From contig NZ_CP026993.1 of the NCBI RefSeq assembly GCF_013407145.1, positions 186,001 through 250,000 on the forward strand: 64,000 nt of DNA, written 5' to 3'. The stretch is from Nitrosopumilus cobalaminigenes. GTDB lineage: Archaea; Thermoproteota; Nitrososphaeria; Nitrososphaerales; Nitrosopumilaceae. Under the pieces are notes generated by a model, which worked only from the letters and a program-made list of their open reading frames with translations, ran no database searches and was not told where the DNA came from. Both the position numbers and the translations under genes were made by a program. Position 1 is the first letter of the stretch. Every line of letters begins with the position of its first letter. Of the stretch, positions 7,684 through 16,161 are shown piece by piece.

Positions 7684-8457
7684 TTAGTATTCTTTATCTT
7701 TCTTCTTTAGATCTTCTTTTTCTTTGGATTCTACATCATCAATAGAATCCTCTATTCCTTCAAACGTTTCATCAATTTCTTCTGTTTTTGTTTGATTTTC
7801 AGGTTCATCTGTGTCATCTAATTCCTCAACGTCTCCAGTTTTTTCTACATGTTCTGAATATTCTGAATCTTTTTCAATCTTATCAATATCAGATAACTCT
7901 TCAATTGTATCGGGATTTACTGAATCTAATGGATCTGTAAATGACAATTCTTTTTCATTCTTTTTCTTCACGAATTGTTTCACAATCATTATTCCTACCA
8001 CTACTGCAATAATGACATAGTTGATTGGAGGTTTTAGTAATTGAGTAATGTATCCTACTTGAGGAAGCGTATATGCTACTTTTCCAATATACTCTTCTTG
8101 TGTAATTGGAAAATCAGTTCCTGGAATTGAGGCTGGATTTGCATCTCCTTTAGTTCTAATTGTTTTGGGATCTTCTTCCATAATAGAGGCAACTCTATGT
8201 ACAATTACCCTGTCATGATCTGATGGCCGATTAAATACAATAATATCACCTACCTCAATATCTTCAAAAGGCTCGTGACCTGAAACTATCAATACATCAT
8301 ATACTTCTAGAACTGGAATCATACTTCCACTTGCTACAACATAAAATGGATTTTGTGTTCCAAATGCAACTTGCAAGCCAATCCAAATGACTAAAACCCC
8401 TACTGCGACAATTATGATGTCTTTAACTACTCCTTTAGGGATTGATCTTTTTGCCAA
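7684..8457 (-). CDS. Archaeal signal peptidase I (Sec11-like)
   Basis: A 257-residue membrane protease that removes signal peptides from secreted proteins. A membrane anchor (about 12-32) precedes the nucleophile Ser45 in 'VASGSMIPVL'. His87 in 'VIVHRV' replaces the bacterial Lys, as in archaeal and ER signal peptidases, and 'TKGDANP' follows. A second membrane span (about 146-165) is followed by a long acidic tail rich in Glu and Asp (about 175-257). That tail is unusual in length and probably cytoplasmic. Many secreted proteins nearby would be substrates. Confidence 0.9.
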   Translation of the reverse strand: MAKRSIPKGVVKDIIIVAVGVLVIWIGLQVAFGTQNPFYVVASGSMIPVLEVYDVLIVSGHEPFEDIEVGDIIVFNRPSDHDRVIVHRVASIMEEDPKTIRTKGDANPASIPGTDFPITQEEYIGKVAYTLPQVGYITQLLKPPINYVIIAVVVGIMIVKQFVKKKNEKELSFTDPLDSVNPDTIEELSDIDKIEKDSEYSEHVEKTGDVEELDDTDEPENQTKTEEIDETFEGIEDSIDDVESKEKEDLKKKDKEY

Positions 8458-8500
8458 TTACATTCTCGCCTATAGTATCATTGATTAAATTTACTAGCTA

Positions 8501-9238
8501 TCAGATTTTATTTCCACATTCTTCGCAGAATTTGGAACCTTCTTTGTTTACAAATCCACAACTAGAACATTTTCCTGGTTGAGGAGCAGCTTCTGGACTT
8601 CCTAAAAGAACAACTTCTCCAATTTTTTTGATGCTATTCCATGGAATACTTCCTTCGGTACCATCTTCTTTAGTAATTACTAAAACCATAGATTGGGTTG
8701 AATCAATTCCAACTTGCTTTGCAGTTCCAATTTTATTTGCATTCTCGTCAAATACCATTTTTCCTTCAATTGATGTAACTGATGTTGCAGGACCTGGCTG
8801 TGTTACAGTTTCTGGTGTTGCTGCAACTTCTGAAACTTGTTGTGGTGCAACTTCTGGCTGTGGTGCATTTTGAACTTGTGGTTCTAATGGTTTTGCACTT
8901 CCAACTTCGCCTGCTTCATCTTCTTTTTTGAAGTCTCTGTATTCTGCAATTGAAGCATTACATGAATTACAAATGTATTGACCTCGTTCTGCAAGAATTA
9001 GATTTTCTGCAACTTCTTCGTTTGGATTTTCAAATTCAATCTTTGGAGGACCTTCAAATTCTTTCTCACAAGTATTGCAAAAATGTTTAGTAATTTTATC
9101 AGCATCAAGTCTTCCAATTGGTGCCAAAAATAGATCAGGACCGCCCAAGTTACCTTTCATTTGTTGTTCGTCAGTGACAGTAGCCATCACATAACCTCCG
9201 GATCCTCGTAATTTTTTAAGTCTAAGTTCTGAACTCAT
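8501..9238 (-). CDS. Zinc-ribbon and PRC-barrel protein
   Basis: A 245-residue protein. Domains in order are: an N-terminal CxxC pair with a matching pair about 35 residues on ('CNTCEKEF', 'YICNSCNASI'); a Pro/Glu/Val/Thr-rich linker; a PRC-barrel-like segment ('GKMVFDENANKIGTAKQVG' through 'GSIPWNSIKKIGEVVLL'); and a C-terminal zinc ribbon ('CSSCGFVN', 'FCEECGNKI'). PRC barrels occur in RNA-processing and regulatory proteins. The exact role is unknown. It is transcribed divergently from thioredoxin. The ATG at 9238 is the first in frame, and Met18 is an alternative start. Confidence 0.72.
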   Translation of the reverse strand: MSSELRLKKLRGSGGYVMATVTDEQQMKGNLGGPDLFLAPIGRLDADKITKHFCNTCEKEFEGPPKIEFENPNEEVAENLILAERGQYICNSCNASIAEYRDFKKEDEAGEVGSAKPLEPQVQNAPQPEVAPQQVSEVAATPETVTQPGPATSVTSIEGKMVFDENANKIGTAKQVGIDSTQSMVLVITKEDGTEGSIPWNSIKKIGEVVLLGSPEAAPQPGKCSSCGFVNKEGSKFCEECGNKI

Positions 9239-9353
9239 ATTTCAGATTTACCAAAACGTCATTTAAGTATATATCAAAATTAATTTTCCAACAAAAAATA
9301 TGGTGTTAATTCTGGTGAACGTTTTTAGGTACGTGTAATAAAATAATGATAGA

Positions 9354-9680
9354 ATGGCTGTAACACAAATTTCAGATGCAAAATCATGGGAAGTAGATGT
9401 CATCAATTCTGACATTCCTGTATTTGTAGACTTTTGGGCCGAATGGTGTGGTCCATGTAGAATGGTAGGTCCAGTAGTTGAAGAACTGGCAGCTGACTAT
9501 GATGGCAAAGTAAAATTTGTCAAGGTTAACGTTGATGAAGCCAATGAATTGGCATCAAAATACAATGTCTTTAGTATTCCAACTTTAATCCTATTAAACA
9601 AAGGTGAAATAGTTAGCCAGCAAGTGGGTGCTGCATCTAAAGAATCATACCAAGGTATGATTGATAGAGCACTCGCATAA
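9354..9680 (+). CDS. trxA: Thioredoxin
   Basis: A 108-residue thioredoxin of standard length. The active site is WCGPC with Cys32 and Cys35, preceded by 'VFVDFWAE' and followed by the cis-Pro loop 'FSIPTLIL'. It reduces protein disulfides in the cytoplasm with electrons from thioredoxin reductase, which is not in this window. It sits between genes for zinc-ribbon proteins, whose Cys clusters could be redox targets (inference only). Confidence 0.95.
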   Translation: MAVTQISDAKSWEVDVINSDIPVFVDFWAEWCGPCRMVGPVVEELAADYDGKVKFVKVNVDEANELASKYNVFSIPTLILLNKGEIVSQQVGAASKESYQGMIDRALA

Positions 9681-9747
9681 ATTCAAACACACGTTTTCCT
9701 CTTTTTTGATCCTAAAGTAATTAATATTCCAAAAATTGAGTCACAAT

Positions 9748-10287
9748 ATGTCATTTGGTGAAGTTGATACACTAAACATGCTCTTTGACAAACTTCAGAG
9801 TCTGTTTGATGAATCTCAAGGATACTATGAATCATTTCTAGATACAAACAACATGTACAAGAAAGGCCAAATCAGTGACAAAGAATTCTTCCAAAAATTA
9901 GGTGATTACACAGTTGCATATTCTGCTTTAGAATTTCTAGCTATCAAAGTAATTTTTGAATTAAAAAAATCTGTAGGCTCTGGTTCTGGTAATACACAAT
10001 CTCCAGGTTTGATGCCCGGAATGGGTCAACCAGGAATGATGGCTGGCGGAATGGGTCAACCACCAAGAGCAGGAACTGCAGATAATCCAGTAGGTGGCAG
10101 TCCACCCGGAATTGTTTCTGCACAAGAAGCATTTGGAGATGTTGGAACTTTACCATCACCGGATCCATCTTTAATGCCAAGACAAACGGTACCACCACAA
10201 CAACAAGGTGGAAATGGATGTTCTTCTTGTGGAGCAGCACTTAGAGCTGGTGCAAAATTTTGCACCAAGTGTGGCGCTAAAGCATAA
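9748..10287 (+). CDS. Zinc-ribbon protein with helical N-terminus and Gly/Met/Pro linker
   Basis: About 179 residues from ATG at 9748; a TTG four codons upstream is less likely. The N-terminal 70 residues are helical ('LNMLFDKLQSLFDESQGYYESF'). A linker rich in Gly, Met, Pro and Gln ('PGMGQPGMMAGGMGQP') leads to a C-terminal zinc ribbon 'CSSCGAALRAGAKFCTKCGAKA'. Proteins of this build are common in thaumarchaea, but no function is known to me. It follows thioredoxin and faces another zinc-ribbon gene across a 26-base gap. Confidence 0.7.
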   Translation: MSFGEVDTLNMLFDKLQSLFDESQGYYESFLDTNNMYKKGQISDKEFFQKLGDYTVAYSALEFLAIKVIFELKKSVGSGSGNTQSPGLMPGMGQPGMMAGGMGQPPRAGTADNPVGGSPPGIVSAQEAFGDVGTLPSPDPSLMPRQTVPPQQQGGNGCSSCGAALRAGAKFCTKCGAKA

Positions 10288-10313
10288 AATCAAAATTTAA
10301 AAATAATTTTTAA

Positions 10314-10688
10314 TTATTGAGTTGTTCCGCATTCAGGACAGAATTTTGCAGTTGCTGAAAGACTTGTACCACATTCAGAACAAAACTTTCCATCTGGAAT
10401 TTGCTCATTGAATGCATTTCCAACTAGTGCTGAACTTTTTACTGCACCTGACGGAACATATGTCTCATCATCAATTAAAACAGGTTCAAAGTCTTGTTCT
10501 ACCAAATATGTCATCATTCTTGGAATTCCCTTTCCATCCTTTTTTGGATCTGGAACCGAATCTCCTAACCAAAATGCAAATCTCATTAGAGTTAATTCTG
10601 GAGTAGAGAATGCTAGAGTATGCTTTGACATGTAATCTTGTGCAGCTTTTTTGCCGTCAAAACCTTCCATGAAGATGGTATTTTCCAT
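10314..10688 (-). CDS. Small protein with C-terminal zinc ribbon
   Basis: A 124-residue protein. The N-terminal part (1-90) is a compact mixed domain with 'FAFWLGDSVPDPKKDGKGIPRMMTYL' in segments and no known motif. The C-terminus carries a four-Cys ribbon, 'FCSECGTSL' and 'FCPECGTTQ'. It resembles the two zinc-ribbon proteins on either side of thioredoxin only in this ribbon. Function unknown. Confidence 0.7.
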   Translation of the reverse strand: MENTIFMEGFDGKKAAQDYMSKHTLAFSTPELTLMRFAFWLGDSVPDPKKDGKGIPRMMTYLVEQDFEPVLIDDETYVPSGAVKSSALVGNAFNEQIPDGKFCSECGTSLSATAKFCPECGTTQ

Positions 10689-10713
10689 TTATGTATAATA
10701 GTTTCTGGAAAAG

Positions 10714-10785
10714 TGGACCGGGAGGGAATCGCACCCTCGACATCCTCGTTGCGAACGAGGCATTATACTCCTAAACCACCGGCCC
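10714..10785 (-). tRNA. tRNA-Ala (anticodon CGC)
   Basis: A full cloverleaf reads on the reverse strand. The acceptor stem GGGCCGG pairs with CCGGTCC and includes the G3:U70 pair that marks alanine tRNAs. The anticodon stem CCTCG/CGAGG encloses TTCGCAA with anticodon CGC. The T loop is GTGCGAT-like. The discriminator is A and CCA is not encoded. No intron is visible. Confidence 0.93.
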
Positions 10786-10861
10786 TCAGAATATTCATTT
10801 TCAGTTGTTCTTTTATTCATTTTCTCAACGCATAATAGCCTGAATTGAATAAAATTTGTAG

Positions 10862-12265
10862 ATGACGTATGATACTGTAATTGTCGATTCACACGTTATT
10901 CTTCCTCAAGGGATGGTGGAGAAAAATATCCTAATCGATGAGGGAAAAATCGTTGGATTTACAACTGATACGCCTGCATGTGATCATAAAATCAATGGCA
11001 CAGGACTAGTTTCAATTCCTGGACCAATTGACACACATGTTCACTATGGAGTCTATTCTCCAATTAATCAAGCTGCAAAAACTGAATCTCATGCTGCAGC
11101 AATTGGTGGAATTACAACCATGATGCGAATGCTAAGATTAGGTGATCCTTTTTCAAATTCTTTACAATCTCAACTTGATTCAGCATCTGAAAATCATTAT
11201 GTAGATTATACAATCCATGCTTCAATTTTTACTCCACAACAAATTAACGAGATGAATTTTTGTGTTGAAAAAGGAATTACATCTTTTAAAATTTACATGA
11301 ATCTTGGAGGTGAAGTCGGTCATGTCTATATGGATATGCCTCCAAACTCTCCAAATCTTGTTGCAGCTGAAGTAAATGTTACTGATGAAATAGTTGAACA
11401 AACTGTTAAAGCTGCAGCTGAGCTTGGTTGTCCAGTACTAGTACATGCAGAAGACTATGAATCATGTGGATGTGGAATTAAGATTGCAAAAGAAAAACAT
11501 CAGGATGGATTATCAGCTTGGTCTTCTAGTCGTTCTCCTGAGTATGAAGCTAAAGCAATCAAAACAGTATCAAAATTTGGTAGAGATTATGATTGTGTAA
11601 TTTACTTTGTACATATTGGATCAGAGCGTGCACTAAAACAAATTGAAGAAGAAAAAAAACTTGGAACTAAAATTTTTGTCGAGACCTGTCCTCACTATTT
11701 GACACTTTCATATGAAAAACAATCAGGATATCTTGCAAAGGTAATGCCTCCAATAAGAACAGAGAATGATCGTAAAGCTGTTTGGAATGCATTATCAAAT
11801 AACCAAATTGATACAATAGGTACTGATCACGTTGCAAATCAACTCAAACTCAAATTGGGTGGAGATGATGTCTGGGGTGCCCTTGCAGGATTCCCTGGAA
11901 TAGGCACAGTAATTCCTATTTTACTTAATGATGGAGTAAATCAAAAGAAAATTTCACTTGAGCAGTTTGTACGATTTACTAGCCAAAACGCTGCTCAAAT
12001 ATTTGGAATGTATCCTCAAAAAGGAACCCTTGAGAAAAATTCTGATGCTGATGTTGTAATGATAGATTTGAAGAAAGAAAAAACTGTAACTTCTGATTTG
12101 TTTGGTGGATTCTCTGATTATATTGTATATGAGGGACGAAATCTAACAGGATGGCCTGTTAAAACAATTGTTCGCGGTGAATTAATTGCTGAGGATTTTG
12201 AAGTGATAGGTAAACTAGGTCATGGTAAACTAGTTGATAGAAAAATTAACTTGTTTTCTAAATAA
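10862..12265 (+). CDS. Cyclic amidohydrolase (dihydroorotase/hydantoinase family)
   Basis: A 467-residue metal-dependent hydrolase. The binuclear metal site is complete: His59 and His61 (DTHVHYG), the lysine expected to be carbamylated, Lys143 (SFKIYM), His195 (VHAEDYE), His251 (VHIGS) and Asp322 (GTDHVAN). The pattern 'ETCPHYLTLS' and the length fit the hydantoinase/dihydropyrimidinase/allantoinase branch as well as class I dihydroorotase. In a genome of this type it could serve pyrimidine synthesis as dihydroorotase, but neighbouring genes give no pyrimidine context. The substrate is therefore open. Confidence 0.78.
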   Translation: MTYDTVIVDSHVILPQGMVEKNILIDEGKIVGFTTDTPACDHKINGTGLVSIPGPIDTHVHYGVYSPINQAAKTESHAAAIGGITTMMRMLRLGDPFSNSLQSQLDSASENHYVDYTIHASIFTPQQINEMNFCVEKGITSFKIYMNLGGEVGHVYMDMPPNSPNLVAAEVNVTDEIVEQTVKAAAELGCPVLVHAEDYESCGCGIKIAKEKHQDGLSAWSSSRSPEYEAKAIKTVSKFGRDYDCVIYFVHIGSERALKQIEEEKKLGTKIFVETCPHYLTLSYEKQSGYLAKVMPPIRTENDRKAVWNALSNNQIDTIGTDHVANQLKLKLGGDDVWGALAGFPGIGTVIPILLNDGVNQKKISLEQFVRFTSQNAAQIFGMYPQKGTLEKNSDADVVMIDLKKEKTVTSDLFGGFSDYIVYEGRNLTGWPVKTIVRGELIAEDFEVIGKLGHGKLVDRKINLFSK

Positions 12266-12326
12266 TTAATTTGCAAATTTGGTTTTCTACGATTGCTTTT
12301 TAAGAGAAAAACATCAATTGTTCCCA

Positions 12327-13370
12327 TTGAATTCTCAATTTGTATTTCTTTTTGCCATGATTCTAAGCATTGCTATTAGTCCTTCTTTCTTTGAGAATTC
12401 ATTTGCTCAACAAATGACTCCTCATCAACAGTGGAAGAAATTTGCAGATACTGATATGATGACTTGTAAATCTGGTCATTTGTTGTTACAAAAAAGTAAT
12501 GGTAATCCTGCATGTGTAATGCCATCTACATATTTGAAATTAATTGATAGAGGATATGGTAATCACAATCAATCATTGATGGATAAAAATCCTGATATGA
12601 TGACTCATTTGATGAATAGCATGGCATCAAATGAAAAAGTTATGCATCATTGGCATGAAATGTTACAAAAAAATTCTACGATGATGATGCAAACTATGGA
12701 TAGATGGGTTTTACAAATTAAAGATAATCCTGAATTACTCAAAAATATGTTAGCCCCAATGACCACGGATCCTGAATTACGTGAAAAAATGATTCATACC
12801 ATGAAAAATCACCCACAAATGGAAAATCATCTTAAATCTCATTCAGCATGGATGGATTCTGTTCATCAGCCAATGACTACTGGAATGGGCCATGGCTCTG
12901 ATTCAATGATGATGGATGGTGGAATGTGTGGTGGAAAAAGTGATGGAATGAAAAACCATACAAAATCAATGAGCTGTAGTATGGATCATAATGACTCTAA
13001 GATGGGTTGTCCAATGTGTGAAAAAATACATGAACAAAGATTAGCAAATTGTCCTTGGTGTCCTGATTACAAACATCATTCAATGAGTTCACATTCAATG
13101 AATTCCCATTCTATGACCATGTCAAGTTCTAATAAAATGATGGACATGATTCATCATGTATGGATAAATTCTGAAATGACAAAAGATATGCATGCTATGA
13201 TGATTGAAGATCCTTCTCATATGGCAATGATGTCTGATCAAATGATGGAACCTATGCTTAATGCAGTAATGGATGATGCTGATTTGAGAGAACAAATGAT
13301 AGAATTAATGTTAGAACACAAAGACTTCATGAATTCAATCAGACATGACAATCCTGAAACTGAACATTGA
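12327..13370 (+). CDS. Secreted Met/His-rich protein, possible copper binder
   Basis: About 347 residues. The TTG at 12327 gives a clean signal peptide (FVFLFAMILSIAIS...NSFAQQ) and has a TATA-like TTTTTAAG 25 bases before it. The ATG at 12357 is an alternative. After the signal comes a Cys-framed module, 'MTCKSGHLLLQKSNGNPACVMPSTYLKLIDRGYG', seen also at the C-terminus of the protein at 35117. The rest is very rich in Met and His, with Cys clusters 'CPMCEKIH' and 'CPWCPDYKHH' and repeated 'SHSM' units. Such composition is typical of periplasmic copper-binding proteins, which suits copper-dependent ammonia oxidisers (inference). Confidence 0.7.
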   Translation: MNSQFVFLFAMILSIAISPSFFENSFAQQMTPHQQWKKFADTDMMTCKSGHLLLQKSNGNPACVMPSTYLKLIDRGYGNHNQSLMDKNPDMMTHLMNSMASNEKVMHHWHEMLQKNSTMMMQTMDRWVLQIKDNPELLKNMLAPMTTDPELREKMIHTMKNHPQMENHLKSHSAWMDSVHQPMTTGMGHGSDSMMMDGGMCGGKSDGMKNHTKSMSCSMDHNDSKMGCPMCEKIHEQRLANCPWCPDYKHHSMSSHSMNSHSMTMSSSNKMMDMIHHVWINSEMTKDMHAMMIEDPSHMAMMSDQMMEPMLNAVMDDADLREQMIELMLEHKDFMNSIRHDNPETEH

Positions 13371-13395
13371 TCTTTAAAATCGTAAAGTGTTTTGT

Positions 13396-14055
13396 TTGAC
13401 AGTTATTGAAAAAAAATATCAAACTGCATTAAATGATTTAATTGCTTATCTAAAAAATTCTAAATTTTTAACTGATAAATATGTAGAAGATGCATTAAGA
13501 AAAATTCCAAGACATGAATTTGTTCCAGAATCTGAATTAGATAATGCGTATTACAATGAACCTCTTCAAATCATGAAAAATCAAACAATTTCTCAACCTG
13601 GTGTTGTTACAAGAATGACTGAATGGTTAGATGTTAAAGATGGACAAAAAATTCTTGAGATTGGTACAGGTTCTGGTTGGCAAAGTGCAATCCTTTCTTA
13701 CTTGGTAGGAAAAGGAGATGTTTATTCTGTTGAGCGTCATCCAGAATTAGTAAAATTTGCACAAGAAAATCTAAAAAAATTGAAAATAGATAACGTCCAT
13801 GTAATTTTATGTGATGGTAGTCTTGGGTATCCTCAAGCATCACCTTATGATAGAATAATAATTACTGCTGCTTGTACTGAAATTCCTTTACCATTACTTG
13901 AACAACTACGTGAAAATGGGCTCATTATTGCACCTGTAGGGGATTCTTCTCAGTCATTGGTTTTGTTACAAAAAACCTCTAAAGGAATGCTTGAAATTAA
14001 AAGACAATCAAAGTATGTTTTTGTTCCTTTAGTAGGAAAATTTACTGAAAAATAA
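13396..14055 (+). CDS. pcm: Protein-L-isoaspartate O-methyltransferase
   Basis: About 219 residues, which methylates isoaspartyl residues in damaged proteins using S-adenosylmethionine. Motifs: 'IPRHEFVPESELDNAYYNEPLQI' region, 'NQTISQPGVVTRMTEWL', SAM-binding 'ILEIGTGSGWQSAIL', 'VYSVERHPELV' and 'YDRIIITAAC'. The start is uncertain: GTG at 13387 and TTG at 13396 are in frame, and a TATA-like CTTTAAAAT lies at about 13372-13380. Length fits the family. Confidence 0.9.
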   Translation: MTVIEKKYQTALNDLIAYLKNSKFLTDKYVEDALRKIPRHEFVPESELDNAYYNEPLQIMKNQTISQPGVVTRMTEWLDVKDGQKILEIGTGSGWQSAILSYLVGKGDVYSVERHPELVKFAQENLKKLKIDNVHVILCDGSLGYPQASPYDRIIITAACTEIPLPLLEQLRENGLIIAPVGDSSQSLVLLQKTSKGMLEIKRQSKYVFVPLVGKFTEK

Positions 14056-14059
14056 GATT

Positions 14060-14734
14060 TTAAAGAATATCAAATTTGCCGTTTTCTTTGGCCTTGTAAA
14101 TTACATCTGGTTTTCTAAGAAATATTCCTGATTCTAAAACTCCAGTGGTTTGTTTAATTTTTTGAGTAAGAATTTTTGGATTTTTTATTGTTCCAAAATC
14201 ACAATCCAAAATTATATTCCCATTCTCAGTAAAGAATGGATATCCTCTATCAAGTGAACGAATTTCTGCTTCTCCCCCTAGTTTTTTTATTGATTTAGTA
14301 ACTGAATTTCTAGCAAGTGGATGGATCTCAACTGGAACTGTTCTGTTGAAATTTTTTACAAACTTTGTTTTGTCTGCCATCACTACAACTTTTTTTGCAA
14401 GACTAAACAAAATATTTTCTCTTAGTAATGCACCTCCTCCACCTTTGATTATATATTTTTGTGAATCAATTTGATCTGCTCCGTCATACACAACATCAAT
14501 GTATTCCACTTGATCTGCTTCTACAAGAGGTATGCCTACTTTTTCTGCAATTAATTTAATTTGTAATGATGTAGGTACTCCTCGTATGTTATACTCCTTT
14601 AGTTTGATTAATTTTGCAAGTGATTTTACAAGTGCAGTAGCTGCTCGTCCACTACCTAAACCAATTACATAATCATCTTTTACAAATTTTAGTGCATCAC
14701 TTGATAATGCCTTAATGGCATCATCGTAGGACAA
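14060..14734 (-). CDS. rpiA: Ribose-5-phosphate isomerase A
   Basis: A 224-residue enzyme interconverting ribose 5-phosphate and ribulose 5-phosphate. Family motifs are clear: 'GLGSGRAATALV', 'GVPTSLQIKLIAEK', 'VDVVYDGADQID', 'IIKGGGGALLRENIL' and 'VEIHPLARNSV'. It starts at TTG immediately after the stop of the upstream coiled-coil gene, so it is the last gene of an LSm-L37e-coiled-coil-RpiA operon. Confidence 0.95.
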   Translation of the reverse strand: MSYDDAIKALSSDALKFVKDDYVIGLGSGRAATALVKSLAKLIKLKEYNIRGVPTSLQIKLIAEKVGIPLVEADQVEYIDVVYDGADQIDSQKYIIKGGGGALLRENILFSLAKKVVVMADKTKFVKNFNRTVPVEIHPLARNSVTKSIKKLGGEAEIRSLDRGYPFFTENGNIILDCDFGTIKNPKILTQKIKQTTGVLESGIFLRKPDVIYKAKENGKFDIL

Positions 14735-15688
14735 TTACTCTACCTCTGCTTGATCCAGTTTTGATAATACTTTCATGATGTCGCCTTTGATTTTATCTAA
14801 ATCATCTGCATCATCATCAAAGTCATCATCTAATGTAACTGGTTTTTCTTTGATTGGTTCTGGAAGTGCTTTGTGTTCGGTTATTTTTGCAACTTCTTTG
14901 TTAATGTCAGGCTTAACCTCAACTTTGATTTCAGGTTTTGGTGTTACTGATTGAATAATCTCAATTTTGTCTTCAACTTTTGGTTTTGGTTGAATGATTT
15001 CTTGCACAATTTCCTCTTTTGGTTTGATTACTTCTGTAGGAATTACTCTTGGTTGAGGCATTGATTTTGTAACTTTCTTTTCTTCTTCAAATAATGGGAA
15101 TTTTGGTTCCTTCCTTGAAATATTTGTAAGTGTTGTTAATTCAAATGATTGTCTTGATTTAGTTGGGGGAATCTCAATTGGTTCCATTTTACTTTCTTTT
15201 GGTTTATCAAAGTTGAATACATTTGAAATCTTTTGTTTTGTTTCTTGTTTTACTTCTGGAACTTTTACCTTTGATGTCTCAACTTTGGCACTTGTCATCT
15301 TTGATGATAATTCATACAATCTATCATCTAGTTTCGATAATTTTTGATCCATCAATGTGATCAATCCGTCACCAACTGGACCCAAGTCTGGATGGTTACT
15401 TGCTTGTTCAAGTTTTTCTAGTTTAGCTAATACAATTCCTAATTGGTGTTGATACTTTAGTAACAATTTGTCTTTTTGAATTTTAGAAAATTCAGATTCT
15501 GCTTGATATAATCTTGAAATAGTTTTAGTTAGAATATCTTTTTCAATTTTTAATGAACTTATTTGACTTTTAATGTGTGAACTGGCACCAAGACTGAGTA
15601 ATTGATTTTTGTCTCTTGGCATTTTACGTACAGCGGCTGCTGTTGCAACACCTGCTAATGAACTAAGAATTAGAACAATCTCTTGCAT
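14735..15688 (-). CDS. Membrane-anchored coiled-coil protein of unknown function
   Basis: A 317-residue protein with a short N-terminal hydrophobic segment (2-20) and a long helical region (about 35-135) rich in Lys, Leu and Glu that should form a coiled coil. A Lys/Pro/Glu/Ile-rich low-complexity stretch follows (about 135-290), then a short acidic C-terminus ending with 'DDDADDLDKIKGDIMKVLSKL'. No known domain is recognised. The gene starts one base after the L37e stop and ends next to rpiA, which implies one transcript. Confidence 0.65.
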   Translation of the reverse strand: MQEIVLILSSLAGVATAAAVRKMPRDKNQLLSLGASSHIKSQISSLKIEKDILTKTISRLYQAESEFSKIQKDKLLLKYQHQLGIVLAKLEKLEQASNHPDLGPVGDGLITLMDQKLSKLDDRLYELSSKMTSAKVETSKVKVPEVKQETKQKISNVFNFDKPKESKMEPIEIPPTKSRQSFELTTLTNISRKEPKFPLFEEEKKVTKSMPQPRVIPTEVIKPKEEIVQEIIQPKPKVEDKIEIIQSVTPKPEIKVEVKPDINKEVAKITEHKALPEPIKEKPVTLDDDFDDDADDLDKIKGDIMKVLSKLDQAEVE

Positions 15689-15856
15689 CTATGTATACCA
15701 TTTAATCCAGGAATACTTTCTGCGTTTTGCCTCTGGGAATCCACAACTTGCACATTGGTGGTGACGTTTGTGAAGTGAGTTTTTACCACATCTTCTGCAT
15801 CTAATGTGAACTTTCTTTTTTGTAAATCCACCCATAGAAGTTGTACCTTTAGTCAT
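15689..15856 (-). CDS. rpl37e: 50S ribosomal protein L37e
   Basis: A 55-residue gene read directly from the reverse strand (ATG at 15856, TAG at 15689-15691). The protein is short and basic with a zinc ribbon, '[23 protein letters not shown]', split here as '[15 protein letters not shown]' and '[16 protein letters not shown]'. This matches archaeal and eukaryotic L37e. It lies 10 bases after the LSm gene, a pairing widely conserved in archaea. It is short and easily overlooked. Confidence 0.95.
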   Translation of the reverse strand: MTKGTTSMGGFTKKKVHIRCRRCGKNSLHKRHHQCASCGFPEAKRRKYSWIKWYT

Positions 15857-15866
15857 TGCAAATCAC

Positions 15867-16106
15867 CTAATTTTGTGCTGGTGGAGGAGATATCATTACG
15901 ACATTGTCTCCTCTAACTACAATGCTTCCGAGGCTCTTAGAATCGCCTTCAGCAGGAATTTCCTCTGAAGAATCGAGTAGCAGGTTCATGTGTTGGTCAA
16001 AACCGAGTAAATTACCTCTTATGGTTTTGTTTCCTTTGAGTTTTATCAATACAACTTGATTGATACTCTCATCCAATACTTTTACTGCCATATCAACGGA
16101 CATCAT
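15867..16106 (-). CDS. Sm-like (LSm) RNA-binding protein
   Basis: A 79-residue archaeal Sm protein that assembles into a ring binding U-rich RNA. Sm1 motif: '[30 protein letters not shown]'-type sequence, with the Asp-His-Met-Asn-Leu core. Sm2 motif: '[16 protein letters not shown]'. It is the first gene of a run with L37e, a coiled-coil protein and RpiA. Confidence 0.95.
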   Translation of the reverse strand: MMSVDMAVKVLDESINQVVLIKLKGNKTIRGNLLGFDQHMNLLLDSSEEIPAEGDSKSLGSIVVRGDNVVMISPPPAQN

Positions 16107-16161
16107 TAATCACTTATTGACATGGATATCGAGGCGTTATATTAAATTTCCATTGGTGAAA

